Translations under genes and position numbers: made by a program
Notes under the pieces: generated by a model
What the model was told of the DNA's origin: nothing
Seen by the model: the letters and a program-made list of their open reading frames with translations, nothing else
The model's database searches: none
In this document: piece by piece, positions 26,663 through 36,131 of the stretch
Numbering within the stretch: the stretch's first letter is position 1
Layout of the letters: every line of letters starts with the position of its first letter
Source of the DNA: Aequorivita sp.
GTDB taxonomy: Bacteria; Bacteroidota; Bacteroidia; Flavobacteriales; Flavobacteriaceae
Assembly (NCBI GenBank): GCA_030690315.1
Contig: JAUYGY010000011.1
Span: forward strand, 1 to 62,204
Length of the DNA stretch: 62,204 bases
Direction: 5' to 3'

Positions 26663-26926
26663 ATGGAAGAAATTAAAAGAAACTTAAGAAAAGAACGTGT
26701 AGGTGTAGTAACCAGCAACAAAATGGACAAATCCATTGTGGTTGCAGAGGTGAAAAAAGTAAAACACCCTATGTACGGAAAGTTCGTAACGAAAACTAAA
26801 AAGTATGTTGCGCACGACGAGACAAACAACTGCAACGAAGGCGATACAGTAAGGATCATGGAAACACGTCCTTTAAGCAAAACCAAATGTTGGAGATTAG
26901 TAGAAATAATTGAAAGAGCGAAGTAA
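26663..26926 (+). CDS. rpsQ: 30S ribosomal protein S17
   Basis: An 87-residue OB-fold protein binding 16S rRNA helices 7 and 11. Motifs: [38 protein letters not shown] and [19 protein letters not shown]. Two bases separate it from rplN. Confidence 0.98.
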   Translation: MEEIKRNLRKERVGVVTSNKMDKSIVVAEVKKVKHPMYGKFVTKTKKYVAHDETNNCNEGDTVRIMETRPLSKTKCWRLVEIIERAK

Positions 26927-26928
26927 TT

Positions 26929-27297
26929 ATGTTACAACAAGAATCAAGACTCAAAGTCGCAGACAATACCGGTGCTAAGGAAGTGCTTACCATCCGTGTA
27001 TTGGGCGGTACTAAAAGAAGGTATGCTTCTATTGGTGATAAAATTGTAGTTTCTGTTAAAGAAGCAACACCAAACGGAAGTATTAAAAAAGGAGCAGTTT
27101 CTACAGCAGTTGTAGTACGTACCGTAAAGGAAATAAGAAGACCTGATGGTTCTTACATCCGTTTTGATGATAACGCTTGTGTGCTTTTGAACGCCCAAGG
27201 CGAGATGAGAGGAACACGTGTTTTCGGACCGGTTGCAAGAGAGCTTCGTGACAAACAATTTATGAAAATAGTATCATTGGCACCAGAGGTGCTTTAA
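26929..27297 (+). CDS. rplN: 50S ribosomal protein L14
   Basis: A 122-residue L14, an intersubunit-bridge protein that also binds the silencing factor RsfS. It opens [20 protein letters not shown] and holds [20 protein letters not shown] before the C-terminal [20 protein letters not shown]. One base before rplX. Confidence 0.99.
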   Translation: MLQQESRLKVADNTGAKEVLTIRVLGGTKRRYASIGDKIVVSVKEATPNGSIKKGAVSTAVVVRTVKEIRRPDGSYIRFDDNACVLLNAQGEMRGTRVFGPVARELRDKQFMKIVSLAPEVL

Positions 27298-27298
27298 T

Positions 27299-27625
27299 AT
27301 GAAGACTAAGATGACAAAGCTTAAAATAAAATCAGGCGATACAGTAGTAGTTACTGCCGGAGACCACAAAGGTTCTGAAGGTAAAGTGATGAAAATATTC
27401 CTTGACAAAAACAAAGCAATCGTAGAAGGAGTAAACATGGTTTCCAAACACGAGAAACCAAGCGCAAAAAGCCCACAGGGTGGTATTGCAAAAAAGGAAG
27501 CTCCTATCCATATTTCAAACCTTTCATTGGTTGATCCAAAATCTGGAAAAGCAACACGTGTAGGGTACAAAACCGAAAATGGTAAAAAAGTACGGTTTTC
27601 AAAACAATCGAATCAAGCAATATAG
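27299..27625 (+). CDS. rplX: 50S ribosomal protein L24
   Basis: A 108-residue L24, an assembly initiator protein. The KOW motif is visible as [20 protein letters not shown]. Two ATGs are possible, at 27299 and 27311. The first lies one base after the rplN stop and is chosen; the second gives [10 protein letters not shown], which would also fit the family. Confidence 0.97.
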   Translation: MKTKMTKLKIKSGDTVVVTAGDHKGSEGKVMKIFLDKNKAIVEGVNMVSKHEKPSAKSPQGGIAKKEAPIHISNLSLVDPKSGKATRVGYKTENGKKVRFSKQSNQAI

Positions 27626-27627
27626 TT

Positions 27628-28179
27628 ATGGCATATTCACCAAGACTTAAAGAAGAGTACAAAAGCAGAGTGGTTAGTGCACTCACTGACGAATTTGGAT
27701 ACAAAAACGTCATGCAGGTACCAAAATTGGAGCGTATTGTTGTTTCCCGCGGTGTGGGTGCAGCAGTAGCCGACAAAAAACTTATTGACTATTCGGTTGA
27801 TGAGTTTACAAAGATAACCGGGCAAAAAGCGGTTTCAACAAACTCTAAAAAAGACGTTGCAAACTTCAAACTTCGTAAAGGCATGCCTATTGGTGTGAAA
27901 GTTACGTTGCGTGGAGAGCGTATGTACGAATTTTTAGACAGGTTGGTAACTTCGGCTTTGCCAAGGGTACGTGACTTTAACGGAATTAAAGCAACCGGTT
28001 TTGACGGAAGAGGAAACTACTCTTTGGGAATTACCGAGCAAATTATCTTCCCAGAAATCGATATCGATAAAGTGAAGAAAATTGAAGGAATGAACATTAC
28101 ATTCATCACTTCTGCAGCTACTGATAAAGAAGCGAAATCATTATTACAGGAATTGGGATTACCCTTTAAAAAGAACTAA
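27628..28179 (+). CDS. rplE: 50S ribosomal protein L5
   Basis: A 183-residue L5 of the central protuberance, binding 5S rRNA. Features: [39 protein letters not shown] and [16 protein letters not shown]. In E. coli the S8 repressor site overlaps the start of this gene; whether that holds here cannot be read by eye. Confidence 0.99.
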   Translation: MAYSPRLKEEYKSRVVSALTDEFGYKNVMQVPKLERIVVSRGVGAAVADKKLIDYSVDEFTKITGQKAVSTNSKKDVANFKLRKGMPIGVKVTLRGERMYEFLDRLVTSALPRVRDFNGIKATGFDGRGNYSLGITEQIIFPEIDIDKVKKIEGMNITFITSAATDKEAKSLLQELGLPFKKN

Positions 28180-28182
28180 GAG

Positions 28183-28452
28183 ATGGCTAAAGAATCAATG
28201 AAAGCCCGCGAGGTTAAGAGACAAAAAACGGTACTAAAGTATGCTGCCAAACGCAAAGCCCTAAAAGAAGCTGGCGATTGGGAAGGTTTGCAAAAGCTGC
28301 CAAAAAATGCCTCACCTGTACGTTTGCACAACCGTTGCAAATTAACCGGAAGACCAAGAGGGTATATGAGAACTTTTGGAGTTTCACGTGTAATTTTCCG
28401 TGAAATGGCAAATTCAGGGTTAATTCCAGGAGTGCGTAAAGCATCTTGGTAA
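28183..28452 (+). CDS. rpsN: 30S ribosomal protein S14 (zinc-free type)
   Basis: An 89-residue S14. It is the long form without the CxxC...CxxC zinc ribbon of the short type; a single cysteine remains in [20 protein letters not shown]. It ends VRKASW as expected. An 84-base spacer with a hairpin follows before rpsH, unusual in this tight cluster. Confidence 0.98.
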   Translation: MAKESMKAREVKRQKTVLKYAAKRKALKEAGDWEGLQKLPKNASPVRLHNRCKLTGRPRGYMRTFGVSRVIFREMANSGLIPGVRKASW

Positions 28453-28516
28453 GAACAGGTTTCTGTTCAAAAGAAAAAGTATTAATTGGTTGAAGGTTCA
28501 GAATAGTCTGAAAACC
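28453..28516 (+). promoter_or_regulatory. Two hairpins in the rpsN-rpsH spacer
   Basis: Directly after the rpsN stop, GAACAG (28453-28458) pairs with CTGTTC (28463-28468) around a GTTT loop. A second stem follows, GGTT.CAGA with TCTG..AACC (about 28495-28516, two bases bulged). Neither has a T run, so they are not plain terminators. They may shape mRNA processing or bind a ribosomal protein such as S8; the stems are seen, the role is a guess. Confidence 0.45.
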
Positions 28517-28536
28517 ACTTCCGCAAATTCAAATAA

Positions 28537-28938
28537 ATGAATACAGATCCAATTTCAGATTATCTAACGCGAGTTAGAAATGCTGCGAAAGCCGGACATC
28601 GCGTTGTAGAGATTCCAGCTTCAAATCTTAAAAAGGAGATTACAAAAATCCTTTTTGATCAAGGTTACATTTTAAGCTACAAATTTGATGACGAAAGTAC
28701 CCCACAAGGTATCATCAAAATTGCATTGAAATATGACAAGATTACCAAAGAATCGGTGATCAAGAAAATTCAAAGAATCAGTAAACCAGGTTTACGTAAA
28801 TACGCAGGTTCAACAGAACTTCCTCGTATTTTGAACGGATTGGGGATTGCCATTGTTTCTACTTCTTCGGGAGTAATGACGGGCAAACAGGCCAAAGCTC
28901 AAAATGTAGGGGGTGAAGTATTGTGTTACGTTTACTAA
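28537..28938 (+). CDS. rpsH: 30S ribosomal protein S8
   Basis: A 133-residue S8 that organises the central domain of 16S rRNA. It starts MNTDPISDYLTRVRNAAKAG and ends with the family C-terminus IVSTSSGVMTGKQAK ... GGEVLCYVY. In E. coli S8 represses the spc operon, so the structured spacer just upstream deserves attention. Confidence 0.99.
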   Translation: MNTDPISDYLTRVRNAAKAGHRVVEIPASNLKKEITKILFDQGYILSYKFDDESTPQGIIKIALKYDKITKESVIKKIQRISKPGLRKYAGSTELPRILNGLGIAIVSTSSGVMTGKQAKAQNVGGEVLCYVY

Positions 28939-28953
28939 AAAATAGACAAAGAA

Positions 28954-29496
28954 ATGTCAAGAATAGGTAAAAACCCGGTAGCCATTCCACAAGGAGTTAC
29001 AGTTGATGTAAAAGACAACGTAATTACCGTAAAAGGAAAATTAGGCGAGTTAACTCAGGAATATTCTGATGTTAGCGTAAAAGTAGAAGACGGACAAGTA
29101 TTGGTTGAACGCCCTTCAGATTCTAAAGACCACACTGCAAAGCACGGTCTTTACAGATCATTGGTCAACAATATGATTGAAGGTGTAAGCAATGGATGGA
29201 CCAAGCAATTAGAATTGGTAGGAGTGGGTTACCGCGCCAGCAACCAAGGACAAAGATTGGATTTAGCTTTAGGATATTCCCACAACATTGTTTTGGACAT
29301 TGCTCCAGAAGTAATAGTGGAAACTGTATCTGATAAAGGTAAAAACCCAATCGTGAAATTAACTTCACACGACAAACAGTTGGTAGGACAAGTAGCGGCG
29401 AAAATCCGTGCCTTCCGTAAGCCAGAACCTTACAAAGGAAAAGGGATCAAGTTTGTAGGTGAACAATTAAGAAGAAAAGCAGGTAAATCTGCATAA
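28954..29496 (+). CDS. rplF: 50S ribosomal protein L6
   Basis: A 180-residue L6 near the factor-binding site. Two repeated alpha/beta domains are visible; conserved segments are [32 protein letters not shown] and the C-terminal [20 protein letters not shown] 73-base spacer with a palindrome follows. Confidence 0.99.
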   Translation: MSRIGKNPVAIPQGVTVDVKDNVITVKGKLGELTQEYSDVSVKVEDGQVLVERPSDSKDHTAKHGLYRSLVNNMIEGVSNGWTKQLELVGVGYRASNQGQRLDLALGYSHNIVLDIAPEVIVETVSDKGKNPIVKLTSHDKQLVGQVAAKIRAFRKPEPYKGKGIKFVGEQLRRKAGKSA

Positions 29497-29517
29497 AAAT
29501 ATTTTTCGGTCATTCAA

Positions 29518-29560
29518 ATTTATTGATTTCAATAAATCTAAAATCCGAAATCTAAAATCA
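29518..29560. repeat. Palindrome and short repeats between rplF and rplR
   Basis: Perfect 9-bp arms ATTTATTGA (29518-29526) and TCAATAAAT (29529-29537) are separated by two bases. AAATCTAAAATC-like words then recur twice before the rplR start. This is one of only five spacers over 70 bases inside the ribosomal block downstream of rplC. Confidence 0.6.
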
Positions 29561-29569
29561 AAAATAGAC

Positions 29570-29926
29570 ATGGCATTATCAAAGTACGAAAGAAGAGAGC
29601 GCTTGCGGATGCGAATCAGAAAAACCGTTGGAGGGACTGAAAGTCGCCCACGTTTGGCTGTTTTCCGCAGCAACAAAGAAATTTACGCTCAAATTATTGA
29701 CGATGTAAATGGAAAGACCATTACCGCAGCATCTTCAAGAGATAAAGACATTGACGCTTCAAAAGTAAACAAAGTTGAAGCTGCAAAATTGGTAGGAAAA
29801 GCAATCGCTGAAAAAGCTGTAAAAGCAGGTATAGAAGCCATAGCTTTTGACAGAGGCGGTTACCTATACCACGGAAGAGTAAAATCATTAGCTGAAGGTG
29901 CACGCGAAGGTGGCCTTAAATTCTAA
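29570..29926 (+). CDS. rplR: 50S ribosomal protein L18
   Basis: A 118-residue L18 carrying 5S rRNA into the 50S subunit. Motifs: [38 protein letters not shown] and [20 protein letters not shown]. Eight bases before rpsE. Confidence 0.99.
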   Translation: MALSKYERRERLRMRIRKTVGGTESRPRLAVFRSNKEIYAQIIDDVNGKTITAASSRDKDIDASKVNKVEAAKLVGKAIAEKAVKAGIEAIAFDRGGYLYHGRVKSLAEGAREGGLKF

Positions 29927-29934
29927 GTCATATT

Positions 29935-30459
29935 ATGTATCAAGATTATAAAAACGTAGAATTAGTAAAACCAGCAGGTCTTGAATTGAAAGACCGTTTG
30001 GTAGGTGTACAACGTGTAACCAAGGTGACCAAAGGTGGTCGTGCCTTTGGATTTTCAGCTATTGTAGTTGTTGGTGACGAAAAAGGAGTGGTAGGCCACG
30101 GACTTGGGAAATCCAAGGATGTAGCTAGCGCGATAGCAAAAGCTATTGAGGATGCCAAGAAAAACTTGATTCGTATCCCGCTTAACAAAGTGACACTTCC
30201 ACACGAACAAAAAGGAAAATACGGCGGAGCCCGCGTTAACCTTCTTCCAGCTGCGCCTGGTACCGGAGTAATTGCTGGTGGTGCCGTACGTGCCGTATTG
30301 GAAGCAGTAGGAGTTCACGATGTATTGTCAAAATCACAAGGATCTTCCAACCCACACAACGTGGTAAAAGCAACTTTTGATGCTCTTTTGAATATGCGAA
30401 GCGCACAAACTGTTGCTAATCAAAGAGGAATTTCACTTGAAAAAGTATTCAAAGGATAA
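29935..30459 (+). CDS. rpsE: 30S ribosomal protein S5
   Basis: A 174-residue S5, important for decoding accuracy and mRNA unwinding. The N-terminal dsRNA-binding-like domain contains [20 protein letters not shown], whose loop is the site of spectinomycin-resistance changes and looks wild type. The second domain has [20 protein letters not shown]. Confidence 0.99.
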   Translation: MYQDYKNVELVKPAGLELKDRLVGVQRVTKVTKGGRAFGFSAIVVVGDEKGVVGHGLGKSKDVASAIAKAIEDAKKNLIRIPLNKVTLPHEQKGKYGGARVNLLPAAPGTGVIAGGAVRAVLEAVGVHDVLSKSQGSSNPHNVVKATFDALLNMRSAQTVANQRGISLEKVFKG

Positions 30460-30470
30460 ATATCAGAACG

Positions 30471-30650
30471 ATGGCAAAAATTAGAGTAACAAAGGTAAAA
30501 AGCGTTATAAAACGTCCAAAAAACCAAAAGAAAATCATGGAATCTTTGGGTCTTCACAAGATGAACCAAACTGTTGAACATGAAGACACGCCAAACATTC
30601 TTGGTATGATCACTAAAGTTAACCACTTGGTTTCTGTTGAAACCAAATAA
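30471..30650 (+). CDS. rpmD: 50S ribosomal protein L30
   Basis: A 59-residue small L30 found by reading the gap between rpsE and rplO. The translation starts MAKIRVTKVKSVIKRPKNQK, contains the family motif LGLHKMNQTVEHEDTPNILG and ends in HLVSVETK. It lies 11 bases after rpsE and 11 before rplO, the standard place for this gene. Confidence 0.97.
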   Translation: MAKIRVTKVKSVIKRPKNQKKIMESLGLHKMNQTVEHEDTPNILGMITKVNHLVSVETK

Positions 30651-30661
30651 GAAACACGATA

Positions 30662-31114
30662 ATGGATTTAAGTAACTTACAACCCGCCGCAGGATCGGTG
30701 AAAAATCAAGGCAAGCGAGTAGGTCGCGGACAAGGTTCCGGTAAAGGTGGTACTGCCACCCGCGGACATAAAGGAGCAAAATCACGTTCAGGATATTCCA
30801 AGAAAATTGGATTTGAAGGTGGACAAATGCCCCTACAACGTCGTGTACCAAAGTTTGGATTTACAAACATCAACCGCAAAGAGTATAAAGGAATCAATAT
30901 TGATACCCTTCAACAATTGGTTGACGACAAAAAAATAAACGATACTGTTGACTTTGAAACCTTAGTTGGTTTGGGTCTTGCTGGAAAAAGCGAAATGGTG
31001 AAGATTTTAGGAAGAGGAGAAATAAAAGCAAAATTAAAGGTATCTGCACACAAGTTCACTGCCTCGGCAAAGGAAGCTATTGAAGCGGCCGGAGGTGAAG
31101 TAGTAACATTGTAA
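30662..31114 (+). CDS. rplO: 50S ribosomal protein L15
   Basis: A 150-residue L15, a late-assembly 50S protein. The basic glycine-rich N-terminus GKRVGRGQGSGKGGTATRGH and the later FEGGQMPLQRRVPKFGF are diagnostic; the C-terminal domain ends EAAGGEVVTL. Twelve bases before secY. Confidence 0.99.
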   Translation: MDLSNLQPAAGSVKNQGKRVGRGQGSGKGGTATRGHKGAKSRSGYSKKIGFEGGQMPLQRRVPKFGFTNINRKEYKGINIDTLQQLVDDKKINDTVDFETLVGLGLAGKSEMVKILGRGEIKAKLKVSAHKFTASAKEAIEAAGGEVVTL

Positions 31115-31126
31115 CAAAAGATAAGG

Positions 31127-32470
31127 ATGAAATTTATCGATACCTTAAAAAATGTTTGGAGAATAGAAGAGTTGCGTAACCGCATCTTGCTTACTCTTGG
31201 GATGCTATTGGTTTACCGTTTTGGTGCACAAGTAGTACTTCCTGGGATTGATGCAGATATGTTGGCGAACTTTGCAGGTCAATTTGACGCAGGTGGTATT
31301 GGCGGATTGCTAAACGCATTTACAGGAGGGGCTTTTGCCAATGCTTCTGTTTTTGCATTAGGTATTATGCCATACATTTCTGCTTCCATTGTAGTACAAT
31401 TGATGCAGATTGCTGTTCCTTACCTTCAAAAATTACAGAAAGAAGGCGAAAGCGGCCGTAAAAAAATCAATCAAATTACCCGTTGGTTAACCATCGGTAT
31501 CTGTTTGGTGCAAGCGCCAAGTTACCTTGCAGGTCTTCCAGCAATGGGAGTGCCAGCTGAAGCTTTCATTATGGGACAGAGCGTTATGTTCTATGTTTCA
31601 TCAGTAATTATACTTGTAACAGGAACAATATTTGCAATGTGGTTGGGTGAAAAAATTACCGATAAAGGTATTGGTAACGGTATATCCATCCTTATTATGG
31701 TTGGTATTATTGCACGTCTGCCTCAATCATTTGCGCAGGAATTTGTTTCAAGAGTTATTGAATCAAACGGTGGCTTGATTATGATACTTATTGAATTGGT
31801 TATCTGGTTCGTCATTATTCTATTATCAATTATGTTGGTAATGGCTGTGCGCAAGATTCCTGTTCAATATGCACGAAGAACTGCAACGGGTGGTTATGAA
31901 AAGAATATTTTCGGAGCACGCCAGTTCATCCCATTAAAGTTGAACGCTTCTGGTGTAATGCCAATCATCTTTGCGCAAGCAATTATGTTTGTGCCATCAG
32001 CAGTTGCAAGTCTTTCCGAAAGCGATTTTGCCCAAGGAATTCAGGCTACGTTCAGTGATATTTTTGGATTGTGGTACAATGTAGTGTTTGCAATACTCAT
32101 TATAATATTCACCTATTTCTATACTGCGATTACGGTTCCAACCAATAAAATGGCTGATGATCTTAAACGTAGTGGGGGTTTCATTCCCGGTATTAAACCT
32201 GGATCACAAACCGCGGAATATTTAGACCGAATAATGTCGCAAATTACACTTCCGGGCTCTGTGTTTTTAGCACTTATCGCTATTGCACCAGCATTTGCGG
32301 TGAAGCTTTTAGGAATTCAACAAGGATGGGCATTGTTCTACGGTGGTACTTCACTATTAATTATGGTGGGTGTGGCTATCGATACAATGCAGCAAGTAAA
32401 TTCGTATTTGTTGAACCGTCATTATGATGGCTTGATGAAAAGCGGAAAAAATAGAAAGGCAGTAGTATAA
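31127..32470 (+). CDS. secY: Preprotein translocase subunit SecY
   Basis: A 447-residue inner-membrane protein forming the Sec channel with SecE and SecG. Ten hydrophobic segments fit the family. Recognisable parts are the N-terminal amphipathic segment, the plug/TM2 region [20 protein letters not shown], and the cytoplasmic loop [20 protein letters not shown], which contacts SecA and the ribosome. It is the spc-operon copy. The map and adk genes often found after secY are absent here. Confidence 0.99.
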   Translation: MKFIDTLKNVWRIEELRNRILLTLGMLLVYRFGAQVVLPGIDADMLANFAGQFDAGGIGGLLNAFTGGAFANASVFALGIMPYISASIVVQLMQIAVPYLQKLQKEGESGRKKINQITRWLTIGICLVQAPSYLAGLPAMGVPAEAFIMGQSVMFYVSSVIILVTGTIFAMWLGEKITDKGIGNGISILIMVGIIARLPQSFAQEFVSRVIESNGGLIMILIELVIWFVIILLSIMLVMAVRKIPVQYARRTATGGYEKNIFGARQFIPLKLNASGVMPIIFAQAIMFVPSAVASLSESDFAQGIQATFSDIFGLWYNVVFAILIIIFTYFYTAITVPTNKMADDLKRSGGFIPGIKPGSQTAEYLDRIMSQITLPGSVFLALIAIAPAFAVKLLGIQQGWALFYGGTSLLIMVGVAIDTMQQVNSYLLNRHYDGLMKSGKNRKAVV

Positions 32471-32472
32471 TT

Positions 32473-32688
32473 ATGGCAAAACAAAGCGCAATAGAACAAG
32501 ATGGCAGTATAGTGGAAGCACTATCAAACGCAATGTTCCGTGTTGAATTGGAAAATGGCCATGTTGTAACTGCACACATTTCGGGCAAGATGCGTATGCA
32601 CTACATTAAATTATTGCCCGGTGATAAAGTAAAATTAGAAATGAGCCCTTATGATTTAAGTAAGGCAAGAATAACGTATAGATACTAA
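32473..32688 (+). CDS. infA: Translation initiation factor IF-1
   Basis: A 71-residue OB-fold protein that occupies the A site during initiation. The sequence [20 protein letters not shown] and [20 protein letters not shown] matches the family, ending [11 protein letters not shown]. It lies two bases after the secY stop. Confidence 0.98.
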   Translation: MAKQSAIEQDGSIVEALSNAMFRVELENGHVVTAHISGKMRMHYIKLLPGDKVKLEMSPYDLSKARITYRY

Positions 32689-32692
32689 TACA

Positions 32693-32809
32693 ATGAAAGT
32701 TAGAACATCCGTAAAGAAAAGAAGTGCCGACTGCAAAATTGTTCGCAGAAAAGGCAGATTATATGTAATTAACAAAAAGAACCCAAAGTTCAAACAAAGA
32801 CAAGGATAA
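32693..32809 (+). CDS. rpmJ: 50S ribosomal protein L36 (zinc ligands largely lost)
   Basis: A 38-residue L36 found by reading between infA and rpsM. It starts [20 protein letters not shown] and ends KFKQRQG. In zinc-binding L36 the ligands are Cys11, Cys14, Cys27 and His33. Here only Cys14 is kept; the others are Ser, Asn and Phe. It is therefore a zinc-independent form. It is four bases after infA and three before rpsM. Confidence 0.96.
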   Translation: MKVRTSVKKRSADCKIVRRKGRLYVINKKNPKFKQRQG

Positions 32810-32812
32810 GTT

Positions 32813-33187
32813 ATGGCAAGAATCGCAGGTGTAGATATCCCGAAGCACAAAAGGGGTGTAATCGCGTTAACGTATATCTTCGGTATCGGCAAGAGCCGTG
32901 CCCAAGATATTCTGAAAAAAGCCGAGGTTAACGAAGACAAGAAAGTAAGCGATTGGAACGATGATGAAATCGGTGCCATACGTGATGCTGTTGGCTCTTT
33001 CAAAATCGAAGGTGAATTACGTAGTGAAGTTCAATTAAGCATTAAACGCTTAATGGATATTGGTTGTTACAGAGGTATTCGTCACAGATCGGGTCTTCCA
33101 TTAAGAGGACAACGTACTAAGAATAACTCCCGTACTAGAAAAGGAAAACGTAAAACTGTTGCTAACAAGAAAAAAGCAACTAAATAA
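32813..33187 (+). CDS. rpsM: 30S ribosomal protein S13
   Basis: A 124-residue S13 at the head/P-site with intersubunit bridges to L5. Features: [34 protein letters not shown] (helix-two-turn-helix) and the basic tail containing [20 protein letters not shown]. Confidence 0.99.
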   Translation: MARIAGVDIPKHKRGVIALTYIFGIGKSRAQDILKKAEVNEDKKVSDWNDDEIGAIRDAVGSFKIEGELRSEVQLSIKRLMDIGCYRGIRHRSGLPLRGQRTKNNSRTRKGKRKTVANKKKATK

Positions 33188-33198
33188 AACCTAACGTT

Positions 33199-33600
33199 AT
33201 GGCAAAGACAACTCAAAAAACTACAAAAACAGTTAAGAAACGTAAGGTTATTGTTGACTCAACTGGAGAAGCACATATCAATGCTTCCTTCAACAACATT
33301 ATCATTTCGTTGACAAACAAAGGCGGAGATGTTATTTCTTGGTCCTCAGCCGGTAAAATGGGCTTCCGTGGATCAAAGAAAAACACTCCATATGCAGCTC
33401 AATTGGCATCAGAAGATTGCGCAAAAGTTGCACACGACGCCGGCTTGCGTAAAGTAAAAGTTTACGTAAAAGGCCCAGGAAACGGCAGGGAATCTGCAAT
33501 ACGTTCCATCCACAACGCAGGAATTGAAGTGACCGAAATTATCGACGTTACCCCAATGCCGCACAACGGATGCCGTCCTCCTAAAAGAAGAAGAGTATAA
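33199..33600 (+). CDS. rpsK: 30S ribosomal protein S11
   Basis: A 133-residue S11 at the platform and mRNA exit. Core motifs: [38 protein letters not shown] and the C-terminal [19 protein letters not shown] 153-base spacer with a long palindrome follows before rpsD. Confidence 0.99.
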   Translation: MAKTTQKTTKTVKKRKVIVDSTGEAHINASFNNIIISLTNKGGDVISWSSAGKMGFRGSKKNTPYAAQLASEDCAKVAHDAGLRKVKVYVKGPGNGRESAIRSIHNAGIEVTEIIDVTPMPHNGCRPPKRRRV

Positions 33601-33616
33601 ACGATGTACGATTTTA

Positions 33617-33658
33617 GATTTACGATTTTTTTCAATCGTACTTCGTAAATCGTAAATC
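33617..33658. repeat. Palindrome in the rpsK-rpsD spacer
   Basis: Perfect 12-bp inverted arms GATTTACGATTT (33617-33628) and AAATCGTAAATC (33647-33658) surround an 18-base loop. Related words (TACGATTTTA, TCGTAAATCG) flank it, so the element looks built from a repeated GATTTAC-like heptamer. The rest of the 153-base spacer shows no gene. Confidence 0.75.
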
Positions 33659-33753
33659 AAAAATTAATTAATAAATATCAATCTGAAGGGCAAAAAACTA
33701 AAGGATTAACGTAAGACCTTAATTTAGTTTTCCTTCATAACCTTAAATTAGAA

Positions 33754-34359
33754 ATGGCAAGATATACTGGTCCAAAAACTAAAATCGCCCGTAAATTCGG
33801 GGAAGCAATCTTCGGAGACGATAAGTCTTTCGAAAAGAGAAACTACCCTCCTGGGCAACACGGTAACGCACGTCGCCGTGGTAAAAAATCTGAATATGCA
33901 ATCCAGTTAATGGAAAAGCAAAAAGCAAAATATACCTATGGTATCTTGGAGCGTCAGTTCAGAAATATGTTCAAAAAAGCAACTGCTGCACCTGGAATTA
34001 CAGGTCAGGTTTTGCTTCAATTGTGTGAGTCACGTTTAGACAATGTTGTGTACCGTATGGGGATTTCCCCAAGTCGCTCCGGAGCTAGACAATTGGTTTC
34101 TCACCGTCATATCACCGTTAATGGTGAAAAAGTAAACATTCCATCTTACCAATTGAAACCTGGAGATGTAGTGGCCGTTAGAGAGAAATCAAAATCTCTT
34201 GGCGCAATCAACGATTCGTTGGCAAATGCAAGTCATGTTTACGAGTGGATCACTTGGAACGGCGACAAAAAGGAAGGAACTTACGTTGCTATCCCTTCTC
34301 GTCTTCAAATTCCAGAAAACATTAACGAGCAGTTTATCGTCGAATTATATTCTAAATAA
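33754..34359 (+). CDS. rpsD: 30S ribosomal protein S4
   Basis: A 201-residue S4, a primary 16S-binding protein. The N-terminus [20 protein letters not shown] lacks the four-cysteine zinc site of some S4 proteins. The S4 RNA-binding domain shows [20 protein letters not shown] and [18 protein letters not shown]. In E. coli S4 represses the alpha operon. Confidence 0.99.
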   Translation: MARYTGPKTKIARKFGEAIFGDDKSFEKRNYPPGQHGNARRRGKKSEYAIQLMEKQKAKYTYGILERQFRNMFKKATAAPGITGQVLLQLCESRLDNVVYRMGISPSRSGARQLVSHRHITVNGEKVNIPSYQLKPGDVVAVREKSKSLGAINDSLANASHVYEWITWNGDKKEGTYVAIPSRLQIPENINEQFIVELYSK

Positions 34360-34453
34360 TAAAATAATCATATTGGTATTTGGCCAAAGGGTTTATAGTA
34401 TTCTTCAAACTTTTAAACCGCGCAACTAGATAACAATTAAAACGAAGAAAAAA

Positions 34454-35446
34454 ATGGCAGTATTTAGTTTTCAGAAGCCTGATAAAGTTATAATGGTAAA
34501 TTCCACCGATTTCGAAGGAAAATTTGAATTTCGCCCTTTGGAACCAGGTTACGGACTTACCGTTGGTAACGCATTAAGACGCGTATTACTTTCCTCTTTG
34601 GAAGGATTCGCCATAACTTCGGTTCGCATCGAGGGCGTGGATCACGAATTTTCTACCATTGCAGGAGTAGTGGAAGATGTTACCGAAATTATTTTGAACC
34701 TTAAGCAAGTTCGTTTCAAAAGACAGATTGATGAAATAGATAACGAGACCGTTACTATTTCAGTTTCTGGAAAGGAACAATTGACTGCTGGGGATTTCCA
34801 AAAATTCATTTCTGGTTTCCAGGTATTGAACCCAGAATTGGTTCTTTGCAATATGGATCCAAAAGTGAACCTTAATTTCGAAATTTCTATTGAGAAAGGT
34901 CGCGGATATGTTCCTGCTGAAGAGAACAAAAAAGCGAACGCTCCTTTGGGAACCATCTTTACAGATTCTATTTACACTCCTATAAAGAATGTAAAGTACA
35001 GTATTGAAAACTTCCGTGTTGAGCAGAAAACAGATTACGAAAAATTAATTTTCGAAATCATTACAGACGGATCTATCCACCCAAAAGATGCATTGACCGA
35101 AGCTGCAAAAACATTAATCCACCACTTTATGTTGTTCAGCGATGAGCGCATCACTTTGGAGGCTGATGAAATTGCACAAACTGAAACCTATGATGAAGAA
35201 TCCCTTCACATGCGTCAGTTGCTTAAAACAAAATTAGTAGATATGGACCTTTCGGTTCGTGCGCTAAACTGTTTGAAAGCTGCAGAAGTTGATACTTTGG
35301 GAGATCTTGTTTCCTTCAACAAAAACGACTTGATGAAATTCCGCAACTTCGGTAAAAAATCGCTTACAGAGCTTGAAGAGCTTGTAAACGTTAAAGGCCT
35401 AAACTTCGGGATGGATCTTGCAAAATATAAATTAGATAAAGACTAG
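34454..35446 (+). CDS. rpoA: DNA-directed RNA polymerase subunit alpha
   Basis: A 330-residue alpha subunit. The N-terminal domain (about 1-230) dimerises and binds beta/beta', with [20 protein letters not shown] and [20 protein letters not shown]. After an acidic linker, the C-terminal domain (about 255-320) contains [20 protein letters not shown] and [16 protein letters not shown], which contact UP elements and activators. Spacers of 94 and 156 bases flank it. Confidence 0.99.
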   Translation: MAVFSFQKPDKVIMVNSTDFEGKFEFRPLEPGYGLTVGNALRRVLLSSLEGFAITSVRIEGVDHEFSTIAGVVEDVTEIILNLKQVRFKRQIDEIDNETVTISVSGKEQLTAGDFQKFISGFQVLNPELVLCNMDPKVNLNFEISIEKGRGYVPAEENKKANAPLGTIFTDSIYTPIKNVKYSIENFRVEQKTDYEKLIFEIITDGSIHPKDALTEAAKTLIHHFMLFSDERITLEADEIAQTETYDEESLHMRQLLKTKLVDMDLSVRALNCLKAAEVDTLGDLVSFNKNDLMKFRNFGKKSLTELEELVNVKGLNFGMDLAKYKLDKD

Positions 35447-35533
35447 TTGATTAACGATTTTAGATTTATGATTTCAGATTGTTGAAGTTGTAAATCTGAA
35501 ATCAACAATCAACAATCAACAATCGTTAATCAA
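35447..35533. repeat. Nested palindrome with a 7-bp array between rpoA and rplQ
   Basis: The outer arms TTGATTAACGATT (35447-35459) and AATCGTTAATCAA (35521-35533) and the inner arms TGATTTCAGATT (35469-35480) and AATCTGAAATCA (35493-35504) are both perfect. Between the right arms lies ATCAACA repeated three times (35501-35521). The outer left arm begins one base after the rpoA stop codon region. Confidence 0.85.
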
Positions 35534-35555
35534 TTTAACCCATCATAATTTGCTC

Positions 35556-35570
35556 CCAGCCTAAGGCTGG
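35556..35570 (+). promoter_or_regulatory. GC-rich hairpin upstream of rplQ
   Basis: CCAGCC (35556-35561) pairs perfectly with GGCTGG (35565-35570) around a TAA loop, 32 bases before the rplQ start codon. It has no T run, so it is not a terminator. It may be a processing or protein-binding site. Confidence 0.5.
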
Positions 35571-35602
35571 TCCAGTAGCAAGATGATGAAAACAAAAATG
35601 TC

Positions 35603-36109
35603 ATGAGACACGGAAAAAAAATAAATCACTTAGGAAGAAAAACCGCCCACAGACATTCAATGTTGGCAAACATGGCGAATTCTTTAATTGAACACAAAAG
35701 AATCAACACTACTGTTGCAAAAGCAAAAGCTTTGAAGAAGTTTGTTGAGCCATTGGTAACAAAATCTAAGGAAGATACCACGCACAACCGTCGTTTGGTT
35801 TTTGCAAAACTGCGCCAAAAGGAATCAGTAGCAGAACTTTTCAGAACTGTTGCGCCAAAAGTTGGTGACCGTCCGGGAGGTTACACCCGAATCATTAAAT
35901 TGGGTAACCGTTTAGGCGATAACGCTGATATGGCAATGATAGAGCTAGTAGATTTCAACGAAATTTACAACGTTGGTAAAGCTACCAAGAAGAAAACTAC
36001 TCGTAGAAGCCGTCGTGGAAGTGCCGGAACTGAAGCTGCCGCTGTTGCACCTGCTGCAAAAGCTGCTCCAGCAAAAGCTGAAAAAGAAGCGAAGAAAGAA
36101 GAAGAATAA
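35603..36109 (+). CDS. rplQ: 50S ribosomal protein L17 with Ala/Lys-rich tail
   Basis: A 168-residue L17, the last gene of the alpha operon. The core (about 1-120) contains [20 protein letters not shown] and [21 protein letters not shown] flexible C-terminal extension of some 45 residues, rich in Ala, Lys and Glu, follows; E. coli L17 lacks it, while flavobacterial L17 often has it. A strong terminator stands 22 bases after the stop. Confidence 0.99.
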   Translation: MRHGKKINHLGRKTAHRHSMLANMANSLIEHKRINTTVAKAKALKKFVEPLVTKSKEDTTHNRRLVFAKLRQKESVAELFRTVAPKVGDRPGGYTRIIKLGNRLGDNADMAMIELVDFNEIYNVGKATKKKTTRRSRRGSAGTEAAAVAPAAKAAPAKAEKEAKKEEE

Positions 36110-36131
36110 TTTTTTTTCTCATAAATAATAT

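Noticed and set aside
18632..36109. A missing tuf, map or adk gene as evidence of deletion
   Set aside because: Absence of tuf from the str operon is usual in Bacteroidota and map/adk positions vary, so this is not evidence of loss.
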